DNA of 28,165 nucleotides. Origin: Pleurotus ostreatus/Saccharomyces cerevisiae fusant (lineage: Eukaryota > Opisthokonta). The DNA lies in NCBI GenBank assembly GCA_024196135.1, contig JAMQCK010000329.1, positions 1 through 28,165 of the forward strand, given 5' to 3'. The notes beneath the pieces are model-generated. The model did not search any database and was not told the origin of the DNA. It saw only the letters and a program-made list of their open reading frames with translations. The position numbers and the translations under genes were made by a program. This document shows positions 10,201-19,286 of this stretch, in pieces. Numbering within the stretch: the stretch's first letter is position 1; the number at the start of each line of letters is the position of its first letter.

Positions 10201-10563
10201 CTGGTTTGCCGCCGCGGCGGGGCGCGCGCTCGCAGAGGCCGCTGCGAGAGGATTGGCGGCAGGACCTGCCTCAGCGCCCCCGGCGTCCTTTGACCCAGCG
10301 CTGCGGCCGCGACGAAGGTTGGCGGTGTCGGCGTTCGCTGCGCCGCCTTCCTCGCCTTTTTTGCCTCTCTTCTCCTTTGTGCCGCGGGAGCGAGAGCCGG
10401 CGGGGGCCCTGTTGGCGGCGTTGCCGGCTGGCGCCGTATGCGCGTTCGTCGCCGCGTTCGCGTTCTCTCCCTTCGCGGCGGCCTTCTCTGAGCGGGTGCG
10501 TACGTGCGTCCACTCGCCTTCTGTGTCGGATCCATGGGGGGTAGAGGGCTTGCGACGGGTCAT
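6697..10563 (-). CDS. unrecognised element-borne protein, 1220 aa, five exons
   Basis: Exons (transcribed leftward): 10563-10135, 10077-8436, 8385-7992, 7942-7770 and 7721-6697. Introns are 48-57 nt, all GT-AG, and the phases agree at every junction. The N-terminal ~690 residues are low complexity and probably disordered, rich in Ala, Pro, Asp and Lys, with SP-rich stretches and three ~37-aa tandem repeats. A conserved-looking globular core follows (~residues 670-1040). It includes WHRYHVFTRHWA, then a helical stretch MDKDYNKKLAALGDNPSEEE, then RDWDPETGKNRSDELLRIL, and on to FLRWRSSPLYQKDL. The C-terminus is again biased: 11 consecutive Asp, 12 Ala, and charged RDD repeats ending in a Lys-rich tail. 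I know no function. Many basic clusters would fit a nuclear protein. It is the most distal of the four leftward genes. Its promoter contains one AGAAAGTTCT decamer (10619-10628) like those in the end arrays. Confidence 0.72.
9021..9345 (-). repeat. three 111-bp coding tandem repeats
   Basis: Copies start near 9021, 9132 and 9243, an exact 111-bp step. The two right-hand copies are nearly identical and the first is diverged. Each encodes ~37 aa with a D/E run, PPPPRKNKGKGRADP or a variant, and a proline run. The step is a multiple of three, so the frame is kept. Confidence 0.8.
10006..10029 (+). repeat. fifth copy of the conserved-loop hairpin, inside exon 2 of the 1220-aa gene
   Basis: A perfect 6-bp stem GGGTCC/GGACCC encloses the 12-nt loop CGCAATAGATGA. 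That loop differs at two positions from the loop CACAAGAGATGA of the four hairpins in the divergent control region. Stem core and loop length are the same. Confidence 0.6.
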
Positions 10564-10839
10564 GGCGGGCAGGGCAAAAGTCGGGGCAGTTGGGTGTTCA
10601 CAGTGGAGGTCAGAAGCAAGAAAGTTCTGGTGTTCGAGACTTCTGACGGGGGCTGACCTGCAGGATTGTTCGGCATGTTGTATAACAAAGGTAAACAAAA
10701 GGTGGACTGACCCGGTTCGAACCTATTGCTTCCGAAAATTTGCAAACAGTTTGTCTTGATTTACCCACACCATAGCAACTGGATATCCGCATGTGGATAA
10801 CTTCGCATCAGAATAAACTAAAGGAAGTAGCTACGTTGC
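10564..10839 (-). promoter_or_regulatory. promoter region of the 1220-aa gene
   Basis: This is the 276-bp gap between two tandem leftward genes. It holds AGAAAGTTCT at 10619-10628, a match to the dyad of the terminal arrays, and a related AGACTTCT at 10637-10644. Role inferred from position only. Confidence 0.4.
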
Positions 10840-12054
10840 TTAGCAGAAATGAGCTGTGGAGCTGTATGCCCGTTTCGGGTCTTTGGAATAACATTTGCGG
10901 CACAGGATGCGCCACACAATGATGGGGGGGCAGAACGTGCGTACGGCGACGGGCTCGAACAGGCCTGTCGGAATGAGCGCGCGGGTTCTGGTGGGTTCGT
11001 TGCGAACGACTACAGTGCCGCGCCCCGCAATTACGCCCTTCGCGTTGAGGACGGACATGTGGTTGGCGAGCACGACCCAGTTACCCTCGAGGACGGGTAC
11101 CCAGAGGATAACCGCCGTCGTTGGGTTGTTCTACGGCTTGATCAGCGCGCGTTGGTAGTGTAAATGAGCAGACAAGACTTACGAGGCAGTAAAACCAACA
11201 CTGCGCGTGTTGCGCAGTCGCCTTCGCGGGGATGAGATGGACGCGCTTGCCTGGCCAGTTGCGAATGTGAACCTCGAGGTGGATGGGCTGGTTGATCTCT
11301 GGCTTAGGCGCTGCGAGGGGCTCCCACCAGGAGATCTGCAGCAGGGCGTTGTTCGGAAGGCGTTGGTAAAGGTCGTGCTTGCCGGGATCGATGCCGGACT
11401 TGAGGAAGAACGCGACCCTGTTACCGGGGACGACGGTGTCCAGGAGCGGCCGGGCCTTCAGGGTAAGTGTGCGCGCCTGCGATCCCGCGCGGGTTAGTGT
11501 ACAATTGCACGCCCTGATTGTAGCGCGCACCTGGCCAACGTCGGCGCCGACGTGGAATAAGAGCGTGCAGGCGTAGCTGCAGCCCCATTCGGCGGGGCCA
11601 TCCTGCGAGAGCTCGTTTGCCTCCCACTGGTAGCACTCCGGGGATTCGGATATGTAGTGCAGAACCTCCGCGCGCAGCTCGCGCGCCTTCCTACTCCAAA
11701 GCATGGGTAGAATGATGTGCTGGTGTCGAACCGCGATACGCTTCGGCTGGTGGAAGTCGGCCTCCATGTCGAGGAGCTCTATCTTGAGCCGGCGCACGAA
11801 GTCGATCTCCGTCACTGCCAGCTAGCGCGTCAGCAACAATTCGGCACGCAGGAGAAAGTGGACGACGCACTACCGCTATTCCTCCCGAAGAGTCCTGTCA
11901 TTGCGACGCAGAACGCCGCCGTCTGGATGCTGTAAGGGTAGGAGGCGCCCGCCCTTATGATGCGCGACTGCGACATGGACGACTCCATTTTGTAGGGGCA
12001 TAGGCCGGGCAGAAGGCGCTCGATGGGGTCCTCGGGGGACCCAGATACGACCAT
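10840..12054 (-). CDS. unrecognised element-borne protein, 367 aa, three exons
   Basis: Exons: 12054-11874, 11814-11183 and 11130-10840. The introns are 59 and 52 nt, GT-AG, with a CTGA-type branch point, and the phases fit. The protein begins MVVSGSPEDPIERLLPG and ends with a cysteine-containing segment, VWRILCRKCYS. The middle reads as a folded domain rich in beta-type residues (RVAFFLKSGIDPGKHDLYQRL; ISWWEPLAAPKPE; VILWVPVLEGNWVVLAN). I see no membrane segment or signal peptide and recognise no family. The frame is open for ~20 codons upstream of the chosen ATG and contains two more cysteines, so an additional short 5' exon is possible. A strong GTAAGT lies at ~12146, but its phase does not fit the downstream frame. 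The gene lies 185 bp downstream of the TET/JBP gene on the same strand. Confidence 0.68.
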
Positions 12055-12239
12055 AGTGGTGCTGTTGAGGTGTTGGCACACTCTGCAGAGTTCGTCAACT
12101 TTGAACTCGGCAACTTCCGCCGCTCGCCACGGTCACATGACTTACTATGTTCAACTTCATATTATTTTCTTTTCCCCGGGATCAGACGCGTCGCCTGATC
12201 AAGTCTCGCGCGTTGCCCAACATGTAATTATCAAGTATG

Positions 12240-14002
12240 CTAATCGACGCCTTCTACACCTGCATGGCCTCCACCCCTCGCATTCTCAGCGGCGCGCCTG
12301 AGCTTGGGCAAGCGGGATAGCTTCGCCAGGCCCTTCCTCCAGCGCGCCGTATTCGCCGCCGCCGCCTGGCGGCGCCCCGCTGCGTTGAGGGACGCGTAAT
12401 AGTCGGCGTCGAGCTTGAGGCCGTGCTCAACAAATCGAAATATTGCGCCCGAGGTATACTGCGTGACGGAGTAGCGCGTCTCGCCCTGGCCAATGCGCGC
12501 GTTGTAATGGGTGATTAGGGCCGATGGAACGATGATGCTGGCGCCGGGGGGAAAACGTATGACTAGCTTGAGTTCGCGCAGGATAAGGTGCCCGCCTCGA
12601 TCGGGGTCAAAGTCCCCGAGGGCGGTGATCGCGCAGAAGCCGTAGGAGAGGTTGTTGAAGTCGCGGTGCGGGCAGCATTGCGTGCGTGGGCCGAAGTTGA
12701 TTGTGAGGCAGGACCAGACGCTTTTCTTGAAGTTGAGGAAGCGTCGCATCCTCGGCTTCCATTCGAGGAGCTTCTTCTTGGTCTTCGCGTACTCGTCGTA
12801 TATTTCGGGCTGCCAGTTGCCGAAGGCCGCTGTAGGGAAGGGGGGTTAGAAAGAGGGGCTTTGCGCGAATGTGGTGACGCACTAGAGTTGAGGTGGGCAA
12901 GGTCCTGCATGGGCTTGAGCTTGACGATGCGCTGCAGTTCTCGCGCGTTCTTGTCGGAGTGCTTGAGAAGTCCGGGCTCCTAGGCGCGCGTTGAGAAAGA
13001 TGTTCGGCAAAGGCGATCTGTGCCACGCACCTTCTGACCACCGCCGTGCGATATTCCGACCCCCTTCACGCTGAAGAGGCCACGCCGGTGTTCCCGCTCC
13101 TCGGCGGAGAAAGTCATCCGCCCCGCCCCCGTGCGTATAGCTTTCGCGATCTTGACGTGGTCCTTCTCCTTGCCCTTTCCGATGCCGACCATCATGGCGA
13201 GGACGACTTGCTCTTCGTTGGCGGTCACGGCGCCGCTGGCGCTGAAAGGGGGTGAGGATGCGGCTCTGGAGAATGGTGTAGCACTTACAGGCCGTCCCAG
13301 TCCAGCAACTTGTATCCTACAAGATCCTCCAGCGCGGGAATGCCGCTCTCCCAAGCGTTGCGTAGGCAGGTAAAGCCTGTGCTTGTGATCGGCGCCTTCC
13401 CGAAGTTGTAGCTCACGGGTTCTTGAAAGGCGTCCAGTATCTTGTCTGCGCGATGGCGCTTGGACGCGTCGCTGGTGTTGCCATTCTCCTGGCGCTTGCG
13501 CTTGCGCTGAGCCTGGCTCTTCCGCGCCTTGCTGTTCCTCGCCGCGGGGGGCGCGGCCGGGGCCGCATCCGGCACCCCTGCGTCGCCTTCTTGTTCGCCG
13601 TCGTTGGCGTCGCCAGGGTCGTCGCCTTCATCTTCGGTGAGGTCGCTAAGGGGAGAGGAGGCTCTGCTCGAGGGAAGGGATGTCAGGATGGACTCCACGT
13701 CCGCGTCCTCGCCTTCCTCGGCCCGGTGACGTTCGGCTGCCTCAAACAGCTCCTCCAAATTCACGTCCTCCGGCAACGTGACGACATTACTGAAGGCTGC
13801 GCCGCTGCGCGTGGTCCGGGCTACGAATGGGGTTATTAGCGCAGTATTGGCAGAATAAACACATGGGGGGACCCTTGTCGCGTGCGCGGGGCATTGCGGT
13901 TGTCCTATCTGCCATGCGTTGACTGACCGGCTCGGCGAGCCCTTTGCACGCGACAGGGCCCTCGCCCGACGCACCTCCAAGCAGCTTGAGAAGACGCGAC
14001 AT
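12240..14002 (-). CDS. TET/JBP-family 2-oxoglutarate/Fe(II) dioxygenase, 485 aa, five exons
   Basis: Exons: 14002-13975, 13820-13289, 13241-13031, 12979-12883 and 12829-12240. Introns 2-4 are 47-53 nt; intron 1 is 154 nt, so the first 9 residues are the least certain part. Residues ~10-190 are disordered and acidic, with basic stretches (KARKSQAQRKRKRQ) suitable for nuclear import. The catalytic domain fills the C-terminal half. NFGPRTQCCPHRDFNN carries the iron-binding HxD (H344, D346), FCAITALGDFDPDRGGHLIL follows, the distal histidine is in LITHYN (H397), and the 2OG-binding arginine is in ETRYSVTQYTSG (R408). This is the pattern I know from basidiomycete TET/JBP proteins, whose relatives oxidise 5-methylcytosine. 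All key residues are present, so it is probably active. It lies 148 bp downstream of the KDZ gene on the same strand, the classic genomic association of this family. A role in demethylating the element is inferred. Confidence 0.86.
13903..13927 (-). repeat. 25-bp exact repeat, copy 1 (inside TET/JBP intron 1)
   Basis: These 25 bases, read on the minus strand from GTCAGTCAACGC to AGATAGGA, recur exactly on the plus strand at 22815-22839. Flanking sequence is unrelated. The host intron is about three times longer than every other intron in the element. Confidence 0.85.
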
Positions 14003-14150
14003 GGATGTCGAAGGGGAACCTGAAATTTTTTAGCTCAATGGTGATGTTGACGGCTGTTAGACCGACCGACCTGGGCCCGGTCACGCATTATCCGCGTGAC
14101 CGTGTTTAGCGCGTGGCAAGTTGAACATTGTGACCCAATATCTACGAAAT

Positions 14151-17100
14151 CTACCAAGTCCCCCTCTCGTCGTCGCGCTCCCAACCCCCTTCGTCGTCAT
14201 CATACCACTCATCCAAGGCTGAGTGGGCGCTATCTTCCCCCTCCTCCTCCGCCTCCTCTTCCTCCTCCTCCTCCGCCTCCTCCTCGTCGTCATCATCGTC
14301 TTCCGCATACAACAGTCCAGGATCGTCTATCTCTATGTCATAAAGCGCCCCCGCTATATCCCCAATGGCATCCAGCAGCTCTTCGTCATCATCCACCTCG
14401 TCATCTACGGCCCCTCCGATGCCGGGCCCCTCTTCCTCCTCCTCCTCCTCCTCAGACTGATCGAAGGGGTCGGCGCGGGCGAACGCCGGCAAAGCGTCGC
14501 AGGACGCGGCGGCCCACTGGTCCCGCGCCACGGACAGCGCATGCTGCGATGGGCCGCGAACTTGCATGCCGTGTCGCTCCCACTGGACAGCAATGCGCAG
14601 GAGTGCGCCTTCGCGCTCTTCGATTTGATGGAGGAGGGCGGGGGCATCTATCAGGCTGTCAGACTTGTGTTAGATTGCAGCATGAATGGGGTATACCTGG
14701 TACGGCAAAGCCACGCCGAGCTGCGACCTTCAGCGCGCTCCACTCCGACTCGAACCACTCCAACGCGTTTGCTCGCTCATGCGCGAGGCGCCTGTCCTCC
14801 TCCTCGCAACGGTCCAGCAGGAGGCGGCCGCGGATTGCCTTGCGAACGTTTTCGTCGACCATCCACGGCGGGGCGGACTCGTCCTCCGCATCAAAGCGGA
14901 GGTCATCCCAGCAGGGATTGTCGACGTCGAGGTCCCAGATGTCCGCCTTCGGCAATGGCTTGAGCGGGCGAACCGAGCAGTGCCCTTTTTTCTTACGTTG
15001 AGTTTTGATGAGCCTGAGCAGTTCGTTGCAAGCGCGATTGTATTTGGCGACGATTGATTTGACCGTCCCTTCGCGACGCTCGGCCGCGGTCTTGACGTGC
15101 TTGCGAAGGCGGTTCTCTGGACAAAGTCAGCCCGCGAAAGCCTATATCATCCCGAACAACTTACCGCCGTTCTTGTTTCGATGCGACCGTACCACGCGTT
15201 CTACCTCCATCTTCCTCTTCATGATGCCCGTCTGCGCCCGGCGAAGCAGGACTAGCGCATTCGCACGCCGGTGGAGGAGTTTGTTACCAACGAGCTTCTC
15301 CAACTGCGCGCGAGCCGGAAGGCCAAGCTGCGCGAGCTTGCGATCGTACTTCGATTTGGCCGCGAGGTGTCTGGCTTCGGCGCTACGTAGCGCGGCCTCA
15401 TGCTCCAAGTCATCGGGGCCTTCATCCTTGAGGTCGGCCTCCTCGGCCGCCGCGCGATCGACCTCCTCGTGTAGCTCCAGCGCTTTTTCTAACTCCTGGC
15501 GACCGACGTTCTTGCCTTGCTCTGCCTGGGTCAGCCTCACGTGTTATGTAGCGGCGCGTTGGACTCACTTTGTTGCGCGCGGGTTTGCTCTTTCACCTGG
15601 GCTTGCCACTGCTGGCGAATGAAGCGCTCATCCTTCGCCACTTCCCCGGCCTCCTCGAGGAGAATCTGGGCCTCCTTGCGTTTGTCCTCGAGCCTACGGG
15701 CCTTACGGCTGAACCATGCGGCCAGGCCGATGATCGCGTCGTTTGTGGCAAATGCAAATTGGGCATTCAATGTGTACTTTCGGAGATGGAACTGTTGTAT
15801 GGTTAGCAGCGCAGGCGCGAGCGATTGCCAAAAACGTACCCCTGCAACGCGGAGATACGGGATGAGCTTACTGATAGAATACCAGAAGCGCTCGCACCCC
15901 TCCCCGTCCGTCAGCCCAAATCCGATGCACTTGCGGGGGTGGTAGACGAGTTGGCAGGGCCAATCGTGCCCGAAGGCGTGGAACACGGAAACAGCGAATC
16001 GGAGGCGTTCGAAATACTGTCCGAAGAGCCCGTACTTGGCAGCGCTGAGGTGAATCTGACAGGCTATGTCGTATAGCAGGCCGACAATCCAGGTGGGAGG
16101 GAGGTGTTCCATCAGCGCATCCATCAGCGCGACGACGTAGAACTGCTGTTCACCGGCGGTGGTCATGTTCGCCCAGAATAGCGGTCTGTCGTGACGGCAG
16201 AGCAGCGCCATGACCGCCGTCACATCGTGGCTGCCGGTGTTGGCCTTGGCAATGGAGTCCTGCGCGGCCTTGAAGCTGTCCTCGCACTTCTGCAGCGCTT
16301 CAGAGGGGACGCGTATACCCGCGGCTTCGGCATTGAACTCTGCTTGCTTCCGCCTTTCCTTGTCTTTCCGAGGGCGCAGCGTGTTGACACGCGCCTCTGC
16401 GGCCGCGAGGGCGGCCTCGTCCAGCATGATCCCATCGGGGTGATGAAAAGGGGGGTCCCTCGTCTGCTTGTTATGTTTCTGCGAGAAGCACGCGTCCAGC
16501 GCTACCAGAACATCGGGCGCCGAGGGGTCTTGAAGGTTGTGCCGACGAGCGCCACCGAAGCACGCAGGGCAGCGACCGCGGAGATATTGAGTCGGCGCGG
16601 TGAGCGGCGGTGGCGGCGGCGGTGGCGGTGGCGGCGATGGCGACGCGGATCGCCCTTCAGCATCAGAGTCGCTCGTCCGGGGACGTTTGCGCCTGCGACC
16701 AGCAATTGCGGGCGGCCGTTGTTGATCATCCCGGCGTACCTCATCCCTGCGCGACCTCATCGGCGTCGGCGAAGACGGCGGGCTGACGCTCTGCTCGTCT
16801 TCGTCGCCAGGTATGACGACCTGGGGTGGCCGCTCACCGTCGCGTGCTGCGTCCACCGCCTTGTCGACATACTTGTCGACTGTGTCATGAAGATGCGTAT
16901 ACCATAGGAGGGCATAGCCAAAGCGCTTGCGTAGATTGTCCTGTACAACTTTTAGATCTACGAATATCATTGAAGCGTTGCACCCACCGAGTAGCTGAGC
17001 TTGTGGGAGCGAGCGAGAAGAAAGGCCTCCGTGGCCTTACACCATGCAGTGACGTTGGGCGAGATATTGAGGAAGAGAAGGCGGGCGAAGTCTAGCACAT

Positions 17101-17995
17101 TCATGTCAACTGCAAGCGTTGGACGGTACGGCGCGCAGGGGAACAGTCCGAGCTCGATGAGTTGTCGCGCTGCCAAGTTGCACTTGCAGGCGTGTATCGT
17201 TATCCGGGACACATCTGCGGCGAATGAGCGCGAAGCCTGTAGCGATCAAGGAGGCTTACCACTCATACGCAGCACCAGGATCGACAGTCGACGCTTTCTA
17301 CAGCCGCAGGCGCGCCCAGTCGAGTCCTTGGGAATGGGAGGGTCACGGAGATTGCACGTTTCCTGCATGAGGCGCATGTATGGTCCACGAATTTTCGGGA
17401 GAACATCCGTGAGCCAGCTGGCCGTTGTAGCCTCGCGCTTGCGGCGATACGCCTGCTGGCGCTGCTCCTTCAGCGGATCCGGAGGCACTTGTTGCGCATT
17501 TTCGACGTCGGGCGGAAGCACTGTGTCCGGCGGCCACTCCGCATCGCCTTCATCTAGCTCATCCGGCACAGGTGGAGACGACACACGAGCAGGAACGCCC
17601 AGGACGAATCCTAACTGGCCAGGGAGAGCGCGGCGATGGGGCTTTTCGCGAATTACGCGGCCGACGTCGCGAAAGGCTGCGAGAGGGCTGCCATTCCTTC
17701 GCCGCTTTGCTTGTTGTACATTGACCGACTGCGGTGTCAGCCCTGTACCGGACGAGTCCCGTAGAGCGCCCCGGGTGGGCGTACGAGGGAAGGCAGGGCG
17801 GGTACGGGTTGGAGTCGAGGGAAACGCTGAGGCAATGGGCGCGTCGGTCGGGGTGTCGCGCCTTCGGGGCGTTCGTGATGGCGTGGAGGGGCCTGGATCC
17901 TGTCCTTGAACTGTGAAGGCTCTATCGTCGGAGCCTGTGAGGCGCCGAGCTGCTTGGAGGCGTTTTTTCGCGGTTATGCGCTTGCGGCCAGCCAT
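14151..17995 (-). CDS. KDZ transposase with N-terminal CxC1-like zinc cluster, 1186 aa, seven exons
   Basis: Exons: 17995-17260, 17214-16988, 16940-15840, 15791-15569, 15521-15165, 15116-14697 and 14647-14151. The six introns are 45-49 nt, GT-AG, and all phases fit. Residues 1-~190 are basic and disordered (MAGRKRITAKKRLQAARR). The CxC cluster follows (GRACGCRKRR, then HACKCNLAARQLIELGLFPC), the region thought to bind DNA in this family. After an SP/poly-Pro linker comes a CPAC knuckle (445-448) and the RNase H-like catalytic region. Candidate acidic residues are D470 (VALDACFSQKH), D612 (GLLYDIACQ) and E668/E671 (GLTDGEGCERFW), with HAFGH and CQLVYHPRKC between the last two. The C-terminal third holds a Lys/Glu-rich coiled-coil-like region and DAPALLHQIEEREGALLRIA. 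It ends in an extremely acidic tail of Glu and Asp runs. Length and motifs are complete. It should cut and join the ends of the surrounding element. Confidence 0.9.
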
Positions 17996-18160
17996 CAGAG
18001 GGGAGGTGAACGGAGGTCAAGGATGGCTTACAGATAATCGATGGAAATCTGGTTCCGCGCCTCAGGCACCCGCGTGTGCTGATCGGAGAACGGAGGCAGA
18101 TGTGCAGCCGGAGGCTGATTCGATCGCGGGGGCAGATGGTGGGGCTGGCATGAAGGTGGT

Positions 18161-18182
18161 TAGAACATCATCATCTGTTCTA
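18161..18182. repeat. 22-nt perfect dyad upstream of the KDZ transposase
   Basis: TAGAACA, an 8-nt spacer (TCATCATC), then TGTTCTA. It lies 166 bp upstream of the transposase ATG. The arms start and end like the YAGA..TCTR dyads of the terminal arrays but with a longer spacer. This may be an operator; function not shown. Confidence 0.5.
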
Positions 18183-18495
18183 GTCGGCGACGTACCTCGA
18201 CCAGACAGTAGATGCAGGGTACTTAGTGCTCGCTACCAGGATTCTTCGCAGACCTCGGTCGTGCAGATGCTCGCGCGAGAATACATTAACATGACGATCT
18301 AAAGTACCGAGTTTGAGACGCACCCAATGGAGACCGATGTCCCGGTCGTTCGAGGTATCCCCTACAGATGTAATCGGAGCCGGCGCGCACGCAGTACACT
18401 GAGATCGATGGCGGAGGGACGGCCAGGCGTCGTTGACATTGTTGCAGGGCCGCGTTAAGGCCGGAACGGGCGCGACGAGGTCTTGATAATGCACT

Positions 18496-18553
18496 GTCGG
18501 CCCCACAAGAGATGAGGACCGACCCCCCGTCCCACAAAAGATGAGGACGAGGG
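18496..18553 (+). repeat. hairpin pair, left half of the nested inverted repeat
   Basis: Hairpin 1 (18496-18523) has arms GTCGGCCC and GGACCGAC (7 of 8 paired) around the loop CACAAGAGATGA. Hairpin 2 (18524-18553) has arms CCCCCGTCC and GGACGAGGG (8 of 9 paired) around CACAAAAGATGA. Both loops are 12 nt. The order of the two loop variants is mirrored at 19145-19203. Confidence 0.75.
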
Positions 18554-19144
18554 TGTGCTCGGGCTTGATGTCGAAATGTCGCTCAGAGGTCTTGCTCCTC
18601 TGCGATTCTGTCGAAGGGTGAGCGACAATGAATGAAAAAGAGGAAAATGCGGGCGCTTACCGCGAGATAGGTAGCCGGAAGCGAAGGACCGGCGGCGACG
18701 AGGAGAAAGGCATAGCAAGGGCGAAGGAGAGGGTGACGGCGGCGAGGGGACCAGAAGCAGCAGCGACGGCGATGTGCAAACCGCAAAGACAACAGAAACT
18801 TCTGGGGCGCACGTGGACCCACAACATGCCACAACAAGTCGCAACCAAACAAACATCAACTTTCCATTCTCAATCTTGCAAGTCTTCACTCCGCCTGCCC
18901 CGTCGCCCGCGACACCATCCTCCTCGAAGTCCTCTACCGGGTGGTTCCTCTTACTCGCTCTTACGCGCGTTCTCTTTGGTATCGGCGTGGGCGACGCCAG
19001 CGTTGGTGCGGCGAGATTTGGTAAGCCCTTTTTTTCGTCGTTCTATTCACATCTAATTGCTCTTCTTGCTGGCGCGGGCGCTTCTGTTAGCCAAGCGTAC
19101 GCGACATAGTCGACACCACCAACCTCGACAGCAAGCCCTGCACA

Positions 19145-19203
19145 ACTTAGTCCTCATCTTTTGTGGGACTAAGTAGTCGGTCCTCATCTCTTGTGGGACC
19201 GAC
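19145..19203 (-). repeat. hairpin pair, right half of the nested inverted repeat
   Basis: Hairpin 3 (19145-19174) has a perfect 9-bp stem ACTTAGTCC/GGACTAAGT; its minus-strand loop is CACAAAAGATGA. Hairpin 4 (19176-19203) has a perfect 8-bp stem GTCGGTCC/GGACCGAC; its minus-strand loop is CACAAGAGATGA. They end 84 bp before the ATG of the rightward gene and may be transcribed in its leader. Confidence 0.78.
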
Positions 19204-19286
19204 CGTGCCGCCGCCGCCGCCGCCGCCCCCCGATTCACAGCCAGACCGTCATCCCCGCCCTCGCTAGTCCGTTCGTCCCCCATCTC

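Larger units (their letters stand above)
17996..19286. promoter_or_regulatory. 1.29-kb divergent control region between KDZ transposase and the 1021-aa gene
   Basis: No long convincing gene lies here. It contains a 22-nt perfect dyad (18161-18182), a nested inverted repeat made of four hairpins (18496-18553 and 19145-19203), and AGAAACTTCT at 18794-18803, which matches the terminal-array dyad. A splice-like pair, GTAAGC at 19021 and TTAG ending near 19090, with a good branch point, may be an intron in the 5' leader of the rightward gene. It could also belong to a small unrecognised coding unit, since the upstream frame encodes a hydrophobic stretch (GWFLLLALTRVLFGIGVG) but has no ATG. A CCG-repeat run lies at about 19206-19226. 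Confidence 0.55.

Noticed and set aside
10708..10722. GGTTCGAACC as a tRNA T-arm / B box
   Set aside because: Neither strand gives paired T-arm or acceptor stems or an A box at the right distance.
13285..13980. Unspliced start of the TET/JBP protein at 13980
   Set aside because: That frame begins at TTG, and the GTGCGT there is a better splice donor for an upstream ATG exon (14002) joining in the right phase at 13820.
18628..19109. Small membrane-protein gene between the hairpin pairs
   Set aside because: The hydrophobic frame has no ATG, and the frame with an ATG lacks coding character; the splice-like signals fit a leader intron equally well.
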